Shown: positions 16,851 to 25,391 of the stretch, piece by piece
Position numbering within the stretch: the stretch's first letter is position 1
How the letters are laid out: every line of letters begins with the position of its first letter
Notes under the pieces: generated by a model
Told to the model about the DNA's origin: nothing
Databases searched by the model: none
The model's input: only the letters and a program-made list of their open reading frames with translations
Assembly (NCBI GenBank): GCA_041653635.1
Contig: JBAZFC010000001.1
Span: forward strand, 434,001 to 498,000
Direction: 5' to 3'
Source: CAIXOA01 sp041653635
GTDB taxonomy: Archaea; Micrarchaeota; Micrarchaeia; Anstonellales; Bilamarchaeaceae
DNA: 64,000 bases
Made by a program: the position numbers and the translations under genes

Positions 16851-18239
16851 ATGCGAGAGGATGTAAAAAATCTCAAGTATGTTTTTGAGCCCTCCTCCAT
16901 CGCGGTCATAGGCGCTTCCCCAACAACCGGAAAATTAGGGAACGTCGTCCTCAAAAACATTCTAGACAGCAATTTTGAGGGAAAAGTTTATCCCGTGAAT
17001 CCGAAATATGAAAATGTGCTTGGGCTGAAATGCGCCCCGGATGTGAAATCCGTAGAAGGCACTCCGGACCTCGCCATTTTCGCCATCCCTGCGGAACTCA
17101 TCCCTGATGTGATGGAACAATGCGGAAAGAAGGGGGTGAAGGGCGCGATTGTGCTTTCCGCCGGCTTTGGGGAAATAGGAAGGAAGGACCTGGATGAGAA
17201 ATTATCCTCTATTGTAAAAAAATACAAAATCGCCCTCATAGGCCCGAATTGTTTGGGCGCATTGAATCCCGCGAACCGCGTGGATACCCTATTTTTCCCA
17301 TTCTACAAATTGGGCCGCCCGCGCATCGGCGACATTTCCTTCGTCACGCAGAGCGGCGCTGTGGGCAGCTGCATCGTGGACATGGCCGCCTATTTTGGGA
17401 TTGGATTTGCTAAATTCGTTTCATACGGAAACGGGCTTACCCTTGATGAGTCGGACATAATAGAGTATTTCGGCTCTGATGAGCACACGAAGCAGATTTT
17501 GCTCTATTTGGAAGGGACAAAAGACGGGCGCAAGCTGCTGGAAGTGATGCGCCGCGTAAATAAGAAAAAACCAATCATCGCTTTGAAGGCAGGGAAGGGC
17601 GCGGGCGCCTCCAAAGCCGCGATGTCCCATACCGGAAATATCGCAGGCAATTACACCGCATATCAAGCCGCTTTCCGCCAGGCAAAAGTGATAGAGGTGA
17701 ATTCCCTCGCCGAGCTTTTCCATGCGGTGAATGCATTCAGCCAACCTTTTCCAAAGGGGAACCGTGTCGCCGTGCTTACGGACGGAGGCGGGCTAGGCGT
17801 CCTTACCGCAGATGCTATTGAGGCAGAAGGGATGCGGCTCTCCCAGCTTTCCACAGCCACTTCAAAGGTAATCAAGAGCATCCTCCCGCCCTACGGAAAC
17901 GTGGGGAATCCAATAGACATAATCGCGGATTCCGGACCTGACCAGTACAAGAAGGCTTTGGACGCGCTTATCGCGGACGATGGCGTGGATACCATAATAG
18001 TAATAGTTCTATTCCAAGCCCCTGCTTTGGACTCCAGCATCCTGGACATCATAGTTACAGCTTCTGACCAGCGCAAGAAGCCCATATTCACCGTCGCGGT
18101 TGGCGGCGACTACACAAATGAAAGCAGGAAAGTCCTTGACAGGTACGGCGTGCCTTCCTATGATTCCCCTGATTTCGCGGTGAAGGCATTGAAGAGATTC
18201 ACGGACTACGGATTACTTCTTTCTAAGAAGAAGAAATAG
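16851..18239 (+). CDS. acetate-CoA ligase (ADP-forming), alpha subunit
   Basis: CoA-binding and ligase subunit of ACD, 462 residues. An N-terminal Rossmann CoA-binding domain (SIAVIGASPTTGKLGNVVLKNI) is followed by succinyl-CoA-ligase-like domains. ALIGPNCLGALNP and FVTQSGAVGSCIVDMA are conserved, and the catalytic phospho-His lies in MSHTGNIAG. TDGGGLGVLTADA marks the third domain. It is complete and forms an operon with the beta gene. Its last 27 bases overlap the 3' end of fibrillarin on the opposite strand. Confidence 0.95.
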   Translation: MREDVKNLKYVFEPSSIAVIGASPTTGKLGNVVLKNILDSNFEGKVYPVNPKYENVLGLKCAPDVKSVEGTPDLAIFAIPAELIPDVMEQCGKKGVKGAIVLSAGFGEIGRKDLDEKLSSIVKKYKIALIGPNCLGALNPANRVDTLFFPFYKLGRPRIGDISFVTQSGAVGSCIVDMAAYFGIGFAKFVSYGNGLTLDESDIIEYFGSDEHTKQILLYLEGTKDGRKLLEVMRRVNKKKPIIALKAGKGAGASKAAMSHTGNIAGNYTAYQAAFRQAKVIEVNSLAELFHAVNAFSQPFPKGNRVAVLTDGGGLGVLTADAIEAEGMRLSQLSTATSKVIKSILPPYGNVGNPIDIIADSGPDQYKKALDALIADDGVDTIIVIVLFQAPALDSSILDIIVTASDQRKKPIFTVAVGGDYTNESRKVLDRYGVPSYDSPDFAVKALKRFTDYGLLLSKKKK

Positions 18240-18863
18240 ATGGTCCATCTCAAACGGCTCCAGATCTATCCTTTCAACAACCTCAAACGTCCCCTCCAAT
18301 TCCTTTTCCACCCTCGCATAGATTTCCGATGGTTTTTTCGTCACATCTATGCTCTGGGACTTGATTGCAATCATCCCATACCCGCCCTTCTTCAGGAAGC
18401 GGGCGTTCTTTATCATCATTTCCGCCTGCTCGGGGTGGGCGACGTCCTCAAAAACCACATCCACATTTCCCACTTCCTCGTAATCCTGCGGCTTCCCTGC
18501 ATCCGCGAGTATTGGAATGACATTCTGCCTCACTTCGCACAATTGCAGGAGGGATTTCATTGAATGCGCGGATATTTCCACAGCATAGACCTCTCCCGTT
18601 TCCCCCACTATATCTGATACATGGGAAGTGGTGGTGCCGGTGGCCGCCCCCAGATAGAGAACTTTGGAGCCCGGCTTTATGGGCATGGTTTTCAGCCCCC
18701 GCCTTATCGCGGCGCCCAGCTTGCTGCGGTTCGGGTTCCAGGAGCGGTACTCCACACCCTCTATTTTGTAGGTGTCCTCGCCGTAAGCCTTCTTCCCCGG
18801 AACAAGATTCCTTGTAAGGAGCATTCCCTTGTTCTCGTACACTCCCTTGAACAGTTCCATCAT
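18213..18863 (-). CDS. flpA: fibrillarin-like rRNA/tRNA 2'-O-methyltransferase
   Basis: SAM-dependent methyltransferase of C/D-box sRNPs. YRSWNPNRSKLGAAI, LKTMPIKPGSKVLYLGAATGTTTSHVSDI (SAM loop), VVFEDVAHPEQAEMMIKNARFLKKGGYGMIAIKSQSIDVTK are family blocks. The start ATGATG at 18863 overlaps the upstream lipoprotein stop, and the protein then aligns with M. jannaschii fibrillarin; a GTG nine codons upstream is possible. It overlaps acetyl-CoA synthetase alpha by 27 bases at the 3' ends. The partner Nop5-like gene is at 1-359 and lacks the usual fibrillarin-binding domain. Confidence 0.95.
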   Translation of the reverse strand: MMELFKGVYENKGMLLTRNLVPGKKAYGEDTYKIEGVEYRSWNPNRSKLGAAIRRGLKTMPIKPGSKVLYLGAATGTTTSHVSDIVGETGEVYAVEISAHSMKSLLQLCEVRQNVIPILADAGKPQDYEEVGNVDVVFEDVAHPEQAEMMIKNARFLKKGGYGMIAIKSQSIDVTKKPSEIYARVEKELEGTFEVVERIDLEPFEMDHLFLLLRKK

Positions 18864-19408
18864 TGGCGAACACACTCTCCTTCCGAGCACTCGCAGCTTA
18901 TTTCCAACCTTTCAATGTCCCCGCTGGAGCAGTGGTACTCATAAAGCAGTGAAGGCGATGCGCACCTGTCCGTGACCGTTTCCATCACCGCGGTGCTTTC
19001 GGTCATCTTTGTGTCGCCCCTCCTATAAATGTCGTCCCCCTCGTTTGATTCCACGCAGAAGCCCTCCTGCCTGTGCACGCATGCATTGTCGCGGCAGTTC
19101 CAGCCGCACCTCACGATGTCCTGTGACACAACGCCGCCCCTGCAGGAATAAACCTGCATGTCCCCGCCCGGGTAGCAGCCGTTCGTGTATGTCCCGTATG
19201 CGCCGTCCAGCTCGCCCTTTGCGTAGGTCGCGTATTCCTCGCATGCCTGCGGCGCGGTTATCCCCGGAGGGGATGGCTCAGGCTGCGGATAGGACAGCCC
19301 TCCTGTATAGCCGGAAGAGCCGGGCTGGCTGGCTGTGCCGCCCTGCTGCTGCGCGCAGCCCGCAAGGAAAAGAAACCCTATTACCAGGATTGCTAGAATG
19401 GATTTCAT
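18860..19408 (-). CDS. Cys-rich lipoprotein
   Basis: 182-residue predicted lipoprotein: signal MKSILAILVIGFLFLAGC with a clear lipobox, then a Gly/Ser/Pro-rich linker (residues ~20-50), then an extracellular domain with 13 Cys, including CGWNCRDNACVH and CECSEGEC. Such Cys-dense modules are usually disulfide-bonded. Function unknown. It is followed by fibrillarin with an ATGA-type overlap, an unlikely functional pairing that shows genome compaction rather than shared function. Confidence 0.75.
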   Translation of the reverse strand: MKSILAILVIGFLFLAGCAQQQGGTASQPGSSGYTGGLSYPQPEPSPPGITAPQACEEYATYAKGELDGAYGTYTNGCYPGGDMQVYSCRGGVVSQDIVRCGWNCRDNACVHRQEGFCVESNEGDDIYRRGDTKMTESTAVMETVTDRCASPSLLYEYHCSSGDIERLEISCECSEGECVRQ

Positions 19409-19435
19409 AAGTATTATTCGGAGGGAGGGTTTAAT

Positions 19436-19828
19436 TTAATACCTGCGCCGCCTTCTGGAGTAGAAACAGGTGCATTTGACGTTTCTCGAACTAGGTTTTT
19501 TGTCTTCATCTGAATAAAGATTCCATGATATAATTAAACCCAATCCGCATAATGAAATAAAGAAACCCAAATTGAGTACGAATATGGAAATACTGCCAAA
19601 AATGCTTGCCCCAGAAGTACCAAATCCATTTGTTGATACTACCCACGCCCCTACAAGTCCTGCGATTATACCAACCATCATGTCTCTAAAGATTTTCTTT
19701 ACTTTTTCAGCGTTCTTTTTTAAATATCTCCAGATGAAACTTATGCCTAACAAAGCAAAAATCATCCCGATAAATATGGGGATAAGAAGTGCTACGATTA
19801 TCGCCATATCACCGGTTAGTTCAAACAT
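19436..19828 (-). CDS. small three-helix membrane protein beside tRNA-Lys
   Basis: 130-residue hypothetical protein with three predicted membrane helices (about residues 7-32, 49-65 and 76-100) and a basic end CTCFYSRRRRRY. The ATG at 19828 lies 12 bases after the tRNA-Lys 3' end on the same strand, so it is probably read from the tRNA promoter. Its DNA is clearly more AT-rich than the neighbours and its codon use is different, as would fit recent acquisition next to a tRNA gene. No family recognised. Confidence 0.65.
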   Translation of the reverse strand: MFELTGDMAIIVALLIPIFIGMIFALLGISFIWRYLKKNAEKVKKIFRDMMVGIIAGLVGAWVVSTNGFGTSGASIFGSISIFVLNLGFFISLCGLGLIISWNLYSDEDKKPSSRNVKCTCFYSRRRRRY

Positions 19829-19840
19829 TCTCTCATCTAT

Positions 19841-19915
19841 CGGGCCCGGGGGGATTTGAACCCCCGGCCTACGGATTAAAAGTCCGCCGCTCTGACCAAG
19901 CTGAGCTACGGGCCC
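19841..19915 (-). tRNA. tRNA-Lys(TTT)
   Basis: Cloverleaf: acceptor GGGCCCG/CGGGCCC with discriminator G, D-stem GCTC/GAGC, anticodon arm GCGGA-CTTTTAA-TCCGT, T-arm GGGGG-TTCAAAT-CCCCC. No intron. A TATA-like TTTAAAACTATTTG lies ~25 bases upstream on the minus strand. The membrane-protein gene starts 12 bases downstream. Confidence 0.96.
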
Positions 19916-19952
19916 AAGAGCAAACACTATTAACGCATCAAATAGTTTTAAA

Positions 19953-20957
19953 CTACTCCTTCCTCGCAATCTCCTTAGCAACCCCTTCCGGGAAGAAAGT
20001 GAACTTGTGCTCCTTCAGCACGGTCATCACCTCCAAAGAACGCATCACGGGAAGGAAGTTGTTCCTGAATTCCAGAAGCGTCTCATGCAATTCAGAAGGC
20101 CCCCGCGCAGTAAAGAACGCAACCCCGCCCAAAGAATTCGCGGAATGGAAACCATAAGTAACTCCCTTCTGCGTCTTGAAATATGCCTTCAGTTTCGCCT
20201 CATACTCCGGAGTGATGTTCTTCAGCATGAACTCAATATAGTAGGAATTGAAGCCGAGCATGGAGACGTCCAAATCCACCCCGTATCCCTCTATCACGCC
20301 CAGCGCCTCAAGGTTCGCCTTCCTGTACCCCACCACGTCCCTGTCCAGCCCTGTTTCCTTCACCATGTCAACTATCCTTTTCCGCCCGTTGGAATCCAGG
20401 GAGCGCAGCACGGCGGCGTCCCTCGCATCCAGCCTGGGCCGCCCCTTCTGCACCACGGCGCTCCGGCGCGTGGAGAACGGCCGCAGGCCCGTTTCCCCCA
20501 CCGCGTCCATGAAATTGGTTTTTTTGTAAAGGAAGGCGCAGGACTTCACCTCAAGGTCGTTCAGCGCGGCCCCGCACACGCCCGATATCTCCGATACAAT
20601 CCTATACACGTCCTCGTCGTTCCGCACCGCGAACTCCGCAAGCACATCCCAGCGCCCAAGCATGGTGAAGGCGTTCATGCAGAAGGGGTGCGCCCTTATG
20701 TGCCCCATTATCTTCTCCATCTCCTCTTTCCCAGGGGAGAGGCTCATGGTGAGCTGGAACGAATTGTAGCCAAGGGAATCCGGGTGTATCCTGGTGAAAT
20801 ACTTGCATATCACGCCCATCCTCTCCAGCCGCTTAATCCTGTAAAGGACGGCATCCTTGGAGAGCCCCGCCATTTTTGCAATCCTGTTGGTGGGCAGGCG
20901 GGAGTTCTGCGTGAGTATATAGAGTATTTTTCTGTCTTTTAGGTCAATTTTTTCCAT
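19953..20957 (-). CDS. Lrp/AsnC-like regulator with two winged-helix modules
   Basis: 334-residue transcription regulator. It contains an AsnC-type winged helix at the N-terminus (KDRKILYILTQNSRLPTNRIAKMAGLSKDAVLYRIKRLERMGVI), a ligand-domain-like ferredoxin fold, then a second winged helix (LDARDAAVLRSLDSNGRKRIVDMVKETGLDRDVVGYRKANLEALGVIEGY) and a second effector-like domain. The tandem arrangement is roughly double the usual Lrp length. It is divergent from the HerA/VirD4-like ATPase across a 43-base AT-rich spacer, so local control of that gene is possible. Ligand unknown. Confidence 0.85.
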   Translation of the reverse strand: MEKIDLKDRKILYILTQNSRLPTNRIAKMAGLSKDAVLYRIKRLERMGVICKYFTRIHPDSLGYNSFQLTMSLSPGKEEMEKIMGHIRAHPFCMNAFTMLGRWDVLAEFAVRNDEDVYRIVSEISGVCGAALNDLEVKSCAFLYKKTNFMDAVGETGLRPFSTRRSAVVQKGRPRLDARDAAVLRSLDSNGRKRIVDMVKETGLDRDVVGYRKANLEALGVIEGYGVDLDVSMLGFNSYYIEFMLKNITPEYEAKLKAYFKTQKGVTYGFHSANSLGGVAFFTARGPSELHETLLEFRNNFLPVMRSLEVMTVLKEHKFTFFPEGVAKEIARKE

Positions 20958-21051
20958 AAGTAAGAATTATACGCAATAATCTTAAATATTTCACTTATTT
21001 GTGGCAAAATCCATTCACAGGTTATATATCCCCAAAATGCGTAAGAAACTT

Positions 21052-22842
21052 ATGAGAAACCTGAAATTCACCGAACTGGGGTATGCGCCGATAGAAGTGC
21101 TGGAGGCGAGCCGCGCACACCGCGAGGGATATGCGCCGGAAGGGCCCGGGCGCCCCAGGCCCCGCGAGAACGGCAAATACTACTGCCTTTCCTTCTATCT
21201 GGATTCCATCACCAAAGAAAACTGGGCGGACTTCCTCAGGAAGCTCTCGGACTTCCAGCTCACCGCGACCATCCACATGGAGATGGAGGGCCGCCACGTG
21301 CGCTTCATAGTGGAGAGCGACAGGCACCTGGAAAACGGGAACTCCATCTTCTACCCGTTCAGGGCGATGCCCACGAGGGAGGAGCCGGCAAAGATGCCGG
21401 GGGGGATATGGCCCCACGCGGTGCGCAGCAAGGACCTCTTCGCATTCATGTCCAGGGAGCAGATAAGGAAGAACAGGGAAGTTAAGAGGATAGAGCTGAG
21501 ATGCGTGATAAAGAGGCCTTTAAACGTAATCCCGGCAATCGGGAGGGTTTCCTATTCCAACGGGGATTCGGAATTCCTCGCAATAGCGGACCTCACCACC
21601 TTCCTCTCCTTTGACCTTCTCAAGACCGCGGAGATGCATGTGGATAAAGTGGAGGCGGAGCTGAGGAACTCGGACATACGCACGAGGGGCCAGAGGAAGA
21701 ACCTCATGCTTGAGGGCAACGGCGTGAGTTTAGGGGTGGAGGATTACGATTTCCAGAAGCACGGCCTGGTCGTAGGCCAGAGCGGCGCAGGGAAGAGCAA
21801 GCTCCTTGAGCTTTTTGTAAAAGGCCTCATAAAGGATGGAAAGCTGGACGAATACACCGTGGTCTTCCTTGACCCGCACGGCGACGTGCACAGGAACATA
21901 AAATATGAAAAGAGCACTCTGGTGGACTTCCGCTCCCACGCGATAGAATTGTTCTCAAACAGCGGGGAGCCGAGCGGCTCCACCGAGCTCACGGTCGCGC
22001 TGTTCTCCTCATTCATAGACGTAAATAATCCCTACCTTTCAAGGGTGCTCAAGCACTCCCTCCACCTCCTCTTCTCGCTCAAGATGATGAGCCTGGACAA
22101 CCTGAGCCTCCTGCTCACGGACACTATGGCGAGGAAGGAGATAGTCGCGAAATGCGAGAACACCCAGCTCAAGAAGTTCTTTGACACCGAGTTCATGGAG
22201 ATGCGCACCCAGCGTTATGACAGTGCGATACTTCCGATAGTAAATCTAATAGATGAATACAGGATGCTCACCGCGGGCATAAGCGAGGCGTCCCAGCACG
22301 AGCTGGCCGGGCTCATGGACAAGAACCCGCTGGTCTTCGTTTCAACGAACCCCGCGCTCCTCGGAAAGAACATGACGAGGTTGATTGGCGGCGCGGTAAT
22401 CCAGCAGATATTCACCCTCCTGCAGACAGGAAGGATAAGGAAGAAAATCATACTCGTGGTGGATGAGACCTCGCTTGTGCAGAACCCTGCGCTCGCCTCC
22501 ATTTTATCCGAGGCGAGGAAGTTCGGGCTCACGGTCCTTTTCGCGCAGCAGTACCTCGGCCAGCTTGAGGAGGGCGTGCTCAAGTCCGTGCAGGCGAACA
22601 TGGTGAACCTATTCTGCTTCAAGGTTGCAAGGGAGGACGCGGACACCGTGAATAAAATGATGAATTTGGAAATCAACCCCGTCTTTGAGAAGGAGAGGGC
22701 GTTCGCAAAAGTGGAGGACATGAAGACGGACATGCTCACGAAGAGCAACCCGAGGGAATGCGTCTTCCGCGTGATGCAGAACGGAAGGCTGGTGAGGCCG
22801 GTGAAGGCGAGGACCGTGGACGTGGAAAGCCTGGTGATATGA
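21052..22842 (+). CDS. HerA/VirD4-TraG-like membrane-transport or DNA-pumping ATPase
   Basis: About 596 residues. The N-terminal ~200 residues resemble type IV secretion ATPase N-domains. The FtsK/HerA-superfamily motor has Walker A GQSGAGKSKL, FLDPHGDVHRNI, Walker B IILVVDETS, a sensor region LTVLFAQQYLGQL and C-terminal FCFKVAREDADTVNKMM. This pattern occurs in VirD4/TraG-like and archaeal HerA-like ATPases. Starts at 21001 (GTG) and 21037 are also possible; 21052 is favoured because TTATATAT at 21021-21028 is a TATA box at leaderless spacing. The Cys-rich gene overlaps its stop. A VirB2-like pilin lies at 63284. Confidence 0.75.
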   Translation: MRNLKFTELGYAPIEVLEASRAHREGYAPEGPGRPRPRENGKYYCLSFYLDSITKENWADFLRKLSDFQLTATIHMEMEGRHVRFIVESDRHLENGNSIFYPFRAMPTREEPAKMPGGIWPHAVRSKDLFAFMSREQIRKNREVKRIELRCVIKRPLNVIPAIGRVSYSNGDSEFLAIADLTTFLSFDLLKTAEMHVDKVEAELRNSDIRTRGQRKNLMLEGNGVSLGVEDYDFQKHGLVVGQSGAGKSKLLELFVKGLIKDGKLDEYTVVFLDPHGDVHRNIKYEKSTLVDFRSHAIELFSNSGEPSGSTELTVALFSSFIDVNNPYLSRVLKHSLHLLFSLKMMSLDNLSLLLTDTMARKEIVAKCENTQLKKFFDTEFMEMRTQRYDSAILPIVNLIDEYRMLTAGISEASQHELAGLMDKNPLVFVSTNPALLGKNMTRLIGGAVIQQIFTLLQTGRIRKKIILVVDETSLVQNPALASILSEARKFGLTVLFAQQYLGQLEEGVLKSVQANMVNLFCFKVAREDADTVNKMMNLEINPVFEKERAFAKVEDMKTDMLTKSNPRECVFRVMQNGRLVRPVKARTVDVESLVI

Positions 22843-23552
22843 TGGACAACGAGGAAGGCTTCAGGGCGGTCTGCAAACAATTGTTCGGGGCGGGCGTTTC
22901 CATTTCTTTGGAGGAGGGCGCGAAGCTCTTTTCTTATGGGATAGAACTGCCCAGGCAGAGGAAGACGATGGAAGGCGGCACCACCCACACCAATTATGGT
23001 GGCGGGAACTACGTAAATCCTAAGGAGGTGCAGAAGCTCACGGAGGGCGGCAACATGTTTCCCGTGGAGAAAATAGATGGTATGGAGGACGTCCAGCGCC
23101 TCTACTCGGATTTGCGCTCCTTCCTCGGCGACAAGTCCATAGACGCGCAGAACATGGAGAAATCCGACAATGTATTGGCAAGCTCGGACGTCTATATGAG
23201 CGACAACATCGTGGAATGCAAGAACGTGGGCTTCTCCTTCTCCCTTTTCCGGTGCGAGTACGTGTACGGCTCCAAGAACCTGGACTCCTGCTCCTTCTCC
23301 ATCAGGTGCCAGGACAGCAGATTGCTTAACAACTGCTTTGAGGTCAGCTGGAGCGCGAAATGCACGGACTCTATGTTCTGCCACGACTCCTTTGATTTGC
23401 GGGACTGCCTCTTCTGCTTCCATCTGGCGTCCAAGCAGTACTGCATAGCGAACAGGCAGTATTCCAGGGAGGATTATCTCCGCATAAAAGGGATGCTGCT
23501 GGAACACCTCAAGAAAAACGGGTTTAGGGCGGATTTCTTCCCGCAATTGTGA
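22839..23552 (+). CDS. Cys-rich repetitive protein coupled to the VirD4-like ATPase
   Basis: 237-residue unrecognised protein. The first half is plain; the second half (residues ~110-220) is a series of short S/D/N/C-rich units such as SDNIVECKNVGFSFSLFRCEY and DSMFCHDSFDLRDCLFCFHL, ending KQYCIANRQYSREDYLRI. The spacing looks like a small right-handed beta-helix. Similar C...N..YCI.N.QY..E.Y proteins occur in CPR bacteria and DPANN archaea (from memory). The start overlaps the ATPase stop (ATGATGG), so the two are translationally coupled and probably act together. Confidence 0.7.
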   Translation: MMDNEEGFRAVCKQLFGAGVSISLEEGAKLFSYGIELPRQRKTMEGGTTHTNYGGGNYVNPKEVQKLTEGGNMFPVEKIDGMEDVQRLYSDLRSFLGDKSIDAQNMEKSDNVLASSDVYMSDNIVECKNVGFSFSLFRCEYVYGSKNLDSCSFSIRCQDSRLLNNCFEVSWSAKCTDSMFCHDSFDLRDCLFCFHLASKQYCIANRQYSREDYLRIKGMLLEHLKKNGFRADFFPQL

Positions 23553-23594
23553 GCTTCCGCAGGGTATAAAAAGAGTTGTTCATTATATACTTAT

Positions 23595-24026
23595 ATGGTT
23601 GAAGATAGAAAACCTAAATTTGCGGTGATACCCGGAGGGCTGGAGCCCAAAGGCCTCAAAAGCAAGGCGAGGCAGGCACACAGGGACATCGCCGCCAAGT
23701 GCATACTTGATATTCACGAGATAAGGGACAGGATGGCCAAAAGGGTCGCGGACCCGGAACTGTTCAATGAAGAGTTTAAGAAATATTTCAATACGCCCAC
23801 CACAACCAGTGACCTGGAGCGGAGGAGGCAGATGGAGGTTGCGCTGGAAAAGTGGCTGAAGTTTGAGGAGGATTTTTACGCCCACCTCAATGCGAACGGC
23901 TACAGGAGCATTCTTCTTCCAGCGGAAAAGATAGCCGCCACCGTCAAACATATAGCAGACACCGCATGGGTGGGTTTCAGGCCTGTTTTCCACGGGCGCA
24001 AGCCCACACCACCGGATTCCGCATAA
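23595..24026 (+). CDS. conserved hypothetical helical protein
   Basis: 143-residue soluble protein, mostly helical and highly charged, with no motif that I recognise. Segments such as DIHEIRDRMAKRVADPELFNEEFKKYF and DLERRRQMEVALEKWLKFEEDFYAHL suggest a helical bundle. A TATA-like TTATATACTTATA lies immediately upstream of the ATG. It is flanked by the VirD4-like pair and deoxyhypusine synthase on the same strand, each with its own promoter. Confidence 0.55.
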   Translation: MVEDRKPKFAVIPGGLEPKGLKSKARQAHRDIAAKCILDIHEIRDRMAKRVADPELFNEEFKKYFNTPTTTSDLERRRQMEVALEKWLKFEEDFYAHLNANGYRSILLPAEKIAATVKHIADTAWVGFRPVFHGRKPTPPDSA

Positions 24027-24058
24027 GTATATAAAAAGTTCTGATGAATTTTTCCCTC

Positions 24059-25084
24059 ATGCCTACGAAAGAGGAATACCTGCAAAGGGAACTGAAGCAC
24101 ATAGACATCAAGAAGCACAACACGGTACAGCTTGTTGAGGACTATTCACACATGGCTTTCCAGGCAAGAAATCTTGCCCGCGCCTCGCACATCTACGACA
24201 AGATGCTTTCCGACGACAAATGCACGGTCATCCTAACGCTGGCCGGCTCGCTCTTCAGCGCCGGGCTAAAAGATGTAGTAGTTGATATGGTGCGCAACAA
24301 CATGGTGGATGCAATCGTATCCACGGGCGCCATAATGGTGGACCAGGACTTCTTTGAGGGATTGGGCTTCAAGCATTACATCGGCACGCCGATGGTGGAT
24401 GACGAGGATTTGCGCCAGAAGCACATAGACCGCATTTACGATACATACATTGACGAGGACGAATTGCGCGTATGCGACATGACCGTCGCGAAAATAGCGG
24501 ACGGGCTTCCGCCCAAGCCCCACTCCTCAAGGGAAATCCTGAGGGAAATGGGCAAGCACCTGAAGGAGCACGGGAAGAACAAGCAGTCCGTGGTTCTCGC
24601 ATCCTATGAGATGGGCGTCCCGATTTTCGTGCCCGCCTTCTCCGATTGCAGCGCGGGCTTCGGCTTCGTCCACCACCAGTGGAACCATCCCGGGCAGCAT
24701 GCGTCCATAGATTCGGCGAAGGATTTCCTTGAGCTTACGAAACTCAAGCTGGCGGCGGGGGAAACGGGAATCTTCATGGTCGGAGGCGGAGTTCCGAAGA
24801 ACTTCACCCAGGACGTGGTTGTTGCGGGAGAGGTGCTGGGGAAGGACGTTTCCATGCACAAGTACGCCGTGCAAATCACCGTCGCGGACGAGAGGGACGG
24901 CGCGTGCTCCAGTTCCACCCTGAAGGAGGCGCACTCCTGGGGCAAGGTGGACGAGGGAAACGAGCAGATGGTCTATGCGGAAGCGACCATGGCGATGCCC
25001 CTCATTGTGGGATACGCTTACCACAAGGGAAATTGGAAGAAGAGGAAGCCGAAGAACTTCGGGCCGATGCTTGACAAGGGCTAA
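24059..25084 (+). CDS. dys: deoxyhypusine synthase
   Basis: Transfers the aminobutyl group of spermidine to a Lys of aIF5A. The 341-residue protein shows the Rossmann-like NAD fold, e.g. TVILTLAGSLFSAGLKDVV, VDAIVSTGAIMVDQDFFEGLG, and the active-site Lys in HSWGKVDEGN; ADERDGACSSSTL is also conserved. The start MPTKEEYL at 24059 is favoured over an ATG at 24044 because TATATAAAA at 24030 places transcription start near 24055. The SemiSWEET gene follows after one base. Confidence 0.95.
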   Translation: MPTKEEYLQRELKHIDIKKHNTVQLVEDYSHMAFQARNLARASHIYDKMLSDDKCTVILTLAGSLFSAGLKDVVVDMVRNNMVDAIVSTGAIMVDQDFFEGLGFKHYIGTPMVDDEDLRQKHIDRIYDTYIDEDELRVCDMTVAKIADGLPPKPHSSREILREMGKHLKEHGKNKQSVVLASYEMGVPIFVPAFSDCSAGFGFVHHQWNHPGQHASIDSAKDFLELTKLKLAAGETGIFMVGGGVPKNFTQDVVVAGEVLGKDVSMHKYAVQITVADERDGACSSSTLKEAHSWGKVDEGNEQMVYAEATMAMPLIVGYAYHKGNWKKRKPKNFGPMLDKG

Positions 25085-25085
25085 T

Positions 25086-25340
25086 ATGGACGGCGTAAAT
25101 CTTCTCGGCTATCTTGCGGGCCTCCTGCTCACCATTTCGCTAATCCCCCAAGTGCTGCAGAGCTGGAGGACGAAATCCACCAAGGATATTTCCCTCTGGA
25201 GGTACGTGATTTACACCTCCGGCATCGCGCTGCTGGTCATTTACGCATTCCTTGTGAATGACATCCCGGTCGCGGTGACGAACATCGTGGCGCTGCCGCT
25301 CGCGCTTTCAGTCATCTACCTGAAATTGAAGCACGGGTAG
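25086..25340 (+). CDS. SemiSWEET-type PQ-loop membrane transporter
   Basis: 84-residue protein with three membrane helices and a PQ motif in helix 1 (TISLIPQVLQSWRTKSTKDISLWRYVIY), the pattern of bacterial and archaeal SemiSWEET sugar transporters, which work as dimers. The substrate cannot be told. It begins one base after the dys stop and is probably cotranscribed. Confidence 0.85.
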   Translation: MDGVNLLGYLAGLLLTISLIPQVLQSWRTKSTKDISLWRYVIYTSGIALLVIYAFLVNDIPVAVTNIVALPLALSVIYLKLKHG

Positions 25341-25391
25341 GTATTAGGCATATTTTAATATTGCATAATCCCAATCTACTCAGGTGTTTTC

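Noticed and set aside
19829..19981. N-terminal extension of the membrane protein through tRNA-Lys
   Set aside because: Same reason: the extra codons are tRNA sequence.
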